This document shows positions 3,219 to 5,503 of a stretch of 5,503 nucleotides of DNA, piece by piece. Position 1 is the stretch's first letter. Each line of letters opens with the position of its first letter. The notes beneath the pieces are model-generated. The model was given only the letters and a program-made list of their open reading frames with translations. It was not told where the DNA came from and made no database searches. Position numbers and translations under genes: made by a program. Source of the stretch: Candidatus Zhuqueibacterota bacterium (GTDB lineage: Bacteria; KSB1; UBA2214); assembly GCA_022706175.1 (NCBI GenBank), contig JAKJDB010000216.1, forward strand, positions 1 to 5,503, written 5' to 3'.

Positions 3219-5503
3219 TTACAGCGGACAATCGATTTTTTTATAAACCACCAGTCTTACCGGTCCCAGCAATCCTGAAGCAGGCAGCGCGGTAAAGGAC
3301 ATGGGAGAACGCGGCCCGGCCGACGCTTGGACCAGGCTGCGGCCGTACTGTTCCACCAGCTCCTCAGGCACCGGCGGCGCCTCCTTCATGCCGGAAACCC
3401 GGTTGATCAGCGTGTTGGTCACTTTGACCGACAAGCGATTCGTTCCCGCCCGAATCAAACCGGTCACTTCCAGCATCTGCCCGCGCATCCAGATCACCCC
3501 CACCTTTTGCCCATTCACCATCACTTCGGCGATGTCCCCCACTCTTCCCAGATCCAGGAACAGCTGCAAATCCTCTTTAACATAGACGGACGGCGCGGTG
3601 AAGCTGAGTTCATACAGCCCGCTGCCGCTGAAAGGACGGGTCCGGCTCACCCTGGTCCAGGAAAACAGCCGGGTAAACGTGGTGTCCAAATCTATCGAAC
3701 CGGACGGCGGAAACACCAGGCGCCATTCTCCGCTGATCAACAATGGCGCGGGAAGTCCGGTGACGTTTCCCTGCACGGTCTTACTCACGACGCCATCTGT
3801 GAGAGTGACTGCAAACGGACCGTTCGAGTGGGCCGATCCGATCATGCGACGGGGCTCCAAAGCCAGGATCTCATGCAGAGAACTTTGTGAAGCATGCAGT
3901 TGCCGGCCCGGGGTGAAAACGATGAATAAAGATTCATAAGGCTGCAGAAGCAACGGGATCTCTATCCCCCCCTGCTTGACTGTGTAGGTAAGCAGAGGTG
4001 TGACCTCGCCGGTGTAGGGGTTCCACTTCCAGGGAACCCGGTCGGTTACCCGGAAGGTAACCGGGATGGTGCTCACCTGATCCTGGATGTTGCTGACAAA
4101 ATAAAGATCATCCTGATTCATCTTGCGATGTAAAAAGGTCAATCCCCGGTTCTCGCGTAACCCCTGCAGAGCGAAATCGATGCCGAAATCCGGCGGTACA
4201 TGGTCGCGCAGAGCGTTGACAAAGGGATCCAGGCTGCTGCTGCGGCGATCGAGAATGTCCTGCCGGTCGATCACCCGTTTGATGTGATAGGTACGGCCTT
4301 GGCCGTATGGTTTCGGAGCCGTGCCGTCATCTCCCACCGGCTCATCGAACATCTCCCGGACCAGTGCCTGCACCTGTCGATCCTTTTGGGCATAATCAGC
4401 CAGCCCGGTGGAGCTGTCCGGCACCCGCTCTAAAGCGATGACAACGCCACCCTGCTGAACATACTGTTGGACAAAGCGCAGGGTCTCAAGCGGCATGGCC
4501 TTAATGTTGGGCAGGATCAGTATTTTATAGTTCAGCGGGCCCACATGAATCTGTCCGTCGACTATTTTTGCACGATGCTGCAGCACGTCATCGTTGATAA
4601 GATCGAAATCATAACCATTCGCGATCAGCAACTGGCCCAGTTCCCCCCAGTCGAATTCGCGCGTCCACTTGCGCGCATTGAGCACATTCAACGTCCATTG
4701 ATTGGCCAATGGAGAGTACAACGCCACATCCGGAGCAAAATCCCCCTGGCGCAACAGATAACAGCAGCGCGCCAGATAACTCGAAAGCATGGGATAGTAC
4801 GGCCACCAGGTGTTGATATGGCTGATGTTGGCATCCGGGGACATGCAGCGGCCAGGGGCCGGGCCCCGTTCCGGAGAATAGCTGTAGCCGTGATTGTAAA
4901 ACTTGTTGGCTCCGTGACGCAGGTGACCGTCACTGGCGATTTTGAGCTCCTCCAGAGTGGCGCGAAAAGGCTCCCAGTGAATAAAGGTGTAGGCCTCCAC
5001 AGTGACCAGATTCCTGCCGTACAGATGCGCCCCGGAGGAGGTGTATTTAGCCGGACCGATGCGGGTGTCGAACCAGGGCACAGCGTCCTTTTCGCCCGGG
5101 CAGATCTCGGTCTCTGGAATATGGGTCACGCCGGCGGATTCAAGGACATCGGTGGTAAAGCCGTAGGGTTGGATGCGTCCTTGAACGTGATGCGCCTGGC
5201 ACCATGCGAGAAAAGTGTGAAAAAACGCCTTCATACCGACCTGATGGAGAAACTCGTTGACATCATAGCGTATTTTCGCTGAAAGCTCGCCGACCGGCCA
5301 CCACAGAGCGGGTAGATGCGGCGTCAGGTCATAGCCTTTGATCTGTCGAAAAGAATCTAAAAGTCCTTCGCTCCAGTAAAAGCCGCTGGGCAGATCCGGC
5401 ACTTCAAAACTGTCGCAAAAGAAAGAGTCCACGGTCTTGCCGAACTCTTCGCCGAAAGCCTGATAGAATTTACCGCCGAGGTAATCGCAGTAGCGCTGCA
5501 TGG
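3219..5503 (-). CDS. Glycoside hydrolase, GH106-like alpha-L-rhamnosidase, C-terminal ~760 residues; gene continues past the right edge
   Basis: An open frame enters from the right edge and ends at TAA 3221-3219. Numbering residues from the Met at 5501, which is probably internal: residues 1-245 belong to the catalytic barrel, with DSFEV (E33, 5405-5403) and VTVEAYTF (E169, 4997-4995) as the candidate acid/base glutamate pair. Their ~136-residue spacing fits what I recall for GH106. Residues ~257-362 (DVALYSPLANQW, YDFDLINDDVL, YKILILPNIKAMP, GGVVIALE) form a Rossmann-like, glutamine-amidotransferase-type accessory domain. Residues ~463-530 are a beta-sandwich (YFVSNIQDQ, VPWKWNPYTGEVTPL, LLQPYESLFIVF). 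Residues ~590-755 are a C-terminal jelly-roll of the GH2 sugar-binding kind (FSGSGLYELSF, LFLDLGRVGDIAEVMVNGQ, GTNRLSVKVTNTLINRVSG). GH106 enzymes release terminal L-rhamnose from rhamnogalacturonan-type and other glycans and are ~1,000 residues long, so a few hundred residues and the signal peptide are missing. Other barrel families with the same C-terminal domains are less likely. Confidence 0.85.
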   Translation of the reverse strand, partial: MQRYCDYLGGKFYQAFGEEFGKTVDSFFCDSFEVPDLPSGFYWSEGLLDSFRQIKGYDLTPHLPALWWPVGELSAKIRYDVNEFLHQVGMKAFFHTFLAWCQAHHVQGRIQPYGFTTDVLESAGVTHIPETEICPGEKDAVPWFDTRIGPAKYTSSGAHLYGRNLVTVEAYTFIHWEPFRATLEELKIASDGHLRHGANKFYNHGYSYSPERGPAPGRCMSPDANISHINTWWPYYPMLSSYLARCCYLLRQGDFAPDVALYSPLANQWTLNVLNARKWTREFDWGELGQLLIANGYDFDLINDDVLQHRAKIVDGQIHVGPLNYKILILPNIKAMPLETLRFVQQYVQQGGVVIALERVPDSSTGLADYAQKDRQVQALVREMFDEPVGDDGTAPKPYGQGRTYHIKRVIDRQDILDRRSSSLDPFVNALRDHVPPDFGIDFALQGLRENRGLTFLHRKMNQDDLYFVSNIQDQVSTIPVTFRVTDRVPWKWNPYTGEVTPLLTYTVKQGGIEIPLLLQPYESLFIVFTPGRQLHASQSSLHEILALEPRRMIGSAHSNGPFAVTLTDGVVSKTVQGNVTGLPAPLLISGEWRLVFPPSGSIDLDTTFTRLFSWTRVSRTRPFSGSGLYELSFTAPSVYVKEDLQLFLDLGRVGDIAEVMVNGQKVGVIWMRGQMLEVTGLIRAGTNRLSVKVTNTLINRVSGMKEAPPVPEELVEQYGRSLVQASAGPRSPMSFTALPASGLLGPVRLVVYKKIDCPL

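Noticed and set aside
3327..3890. 187-codon plus-strand open frame opposite the GH106-like C-terminus
   Set aside because: Its translation is His/Arg/Gln-rich with no motif, typical of an antisense shadow of GC-rich coding DNA.
4467..5282. 271-codon plus-strand open frame inside the GH106-like gene
   Set aside because: It is antisense to a frame with clear glycoside hydrolase domains, its product has no recognisable domain, and it reads as a compositional shadow.

Overview
The window looks like a carbohydrate-uptake or polysaccharide-degradation locus from a Gram-negative bacterium. It carries an outer-membrane TonB-dependent receptor with an N-terminal carboxypeptidase-regulatory-like domain, a Tat-exported amidohydrolase, and a large glycoside hydrolase that reads as family GH106 (alpha-L-rhamnosidase). 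Protein style suggests the Bacteroidota / FCB group or a neighbouring candidate phylum such as KSB1. This is inference: the receptor has the carboxypeptidase-regulatory-like domain usual in that group. However, clear Shine-Dalgarno sites and a TTGACA-N17-TATTAT promoter argue against a typical Bacteroidota genome, whose promoters read TTG / TAnnTTTG. Coding DNA is moderately GC-rich and the divergent spacer is strongly AT-rich.

Layout: (i) 1-816, minus strand, is the first 272 codons of a TonB-dependent receptor running off the left edge. (ii) 817-1629 is a long divergent intergenic region. Its left half is AT-rich and holds a near-consensus minus-strand promoter (1044-1072). About 100 nt downstream lies a perfect 10-bp hairpin followed by eight T (884-939), well before the receptor start. 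This is the architecture of an attenuator or of a short leader RNA. The right half holds a 26-bp near-palindrome (1364-1389), a candidate plus-strand promoter (1437-1465) and a structured 5' leader. (iii) 1630-3081, plus strand, is a Tat-signal amidohydrolase resembling the N-terminal amidohydrolase domain of FluG-type proteins. (iv) 3082-3218 is a convergent spacer with two terminator-like hairpins, one suited to each incoming gene. (v) 3219-5503, minus strand, is the C-terminal ~760 residues of the GH106-like enzyme, whose N-terminus lies beyond the right edge.

Working model (inference): the GH106 enzyme trims rhamnose from a complex plant- or algal-type glycan. The receptor imports the resulting oligosaccharides or glycosides across the outer membrane. 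The exported amidohydrolase acts on an unidentified released group in the periplasm. The least explained and most interesting element is the receptor leader: promoter, possible 23-codon leader peptide, terminator hairpin, then the receptor gene.
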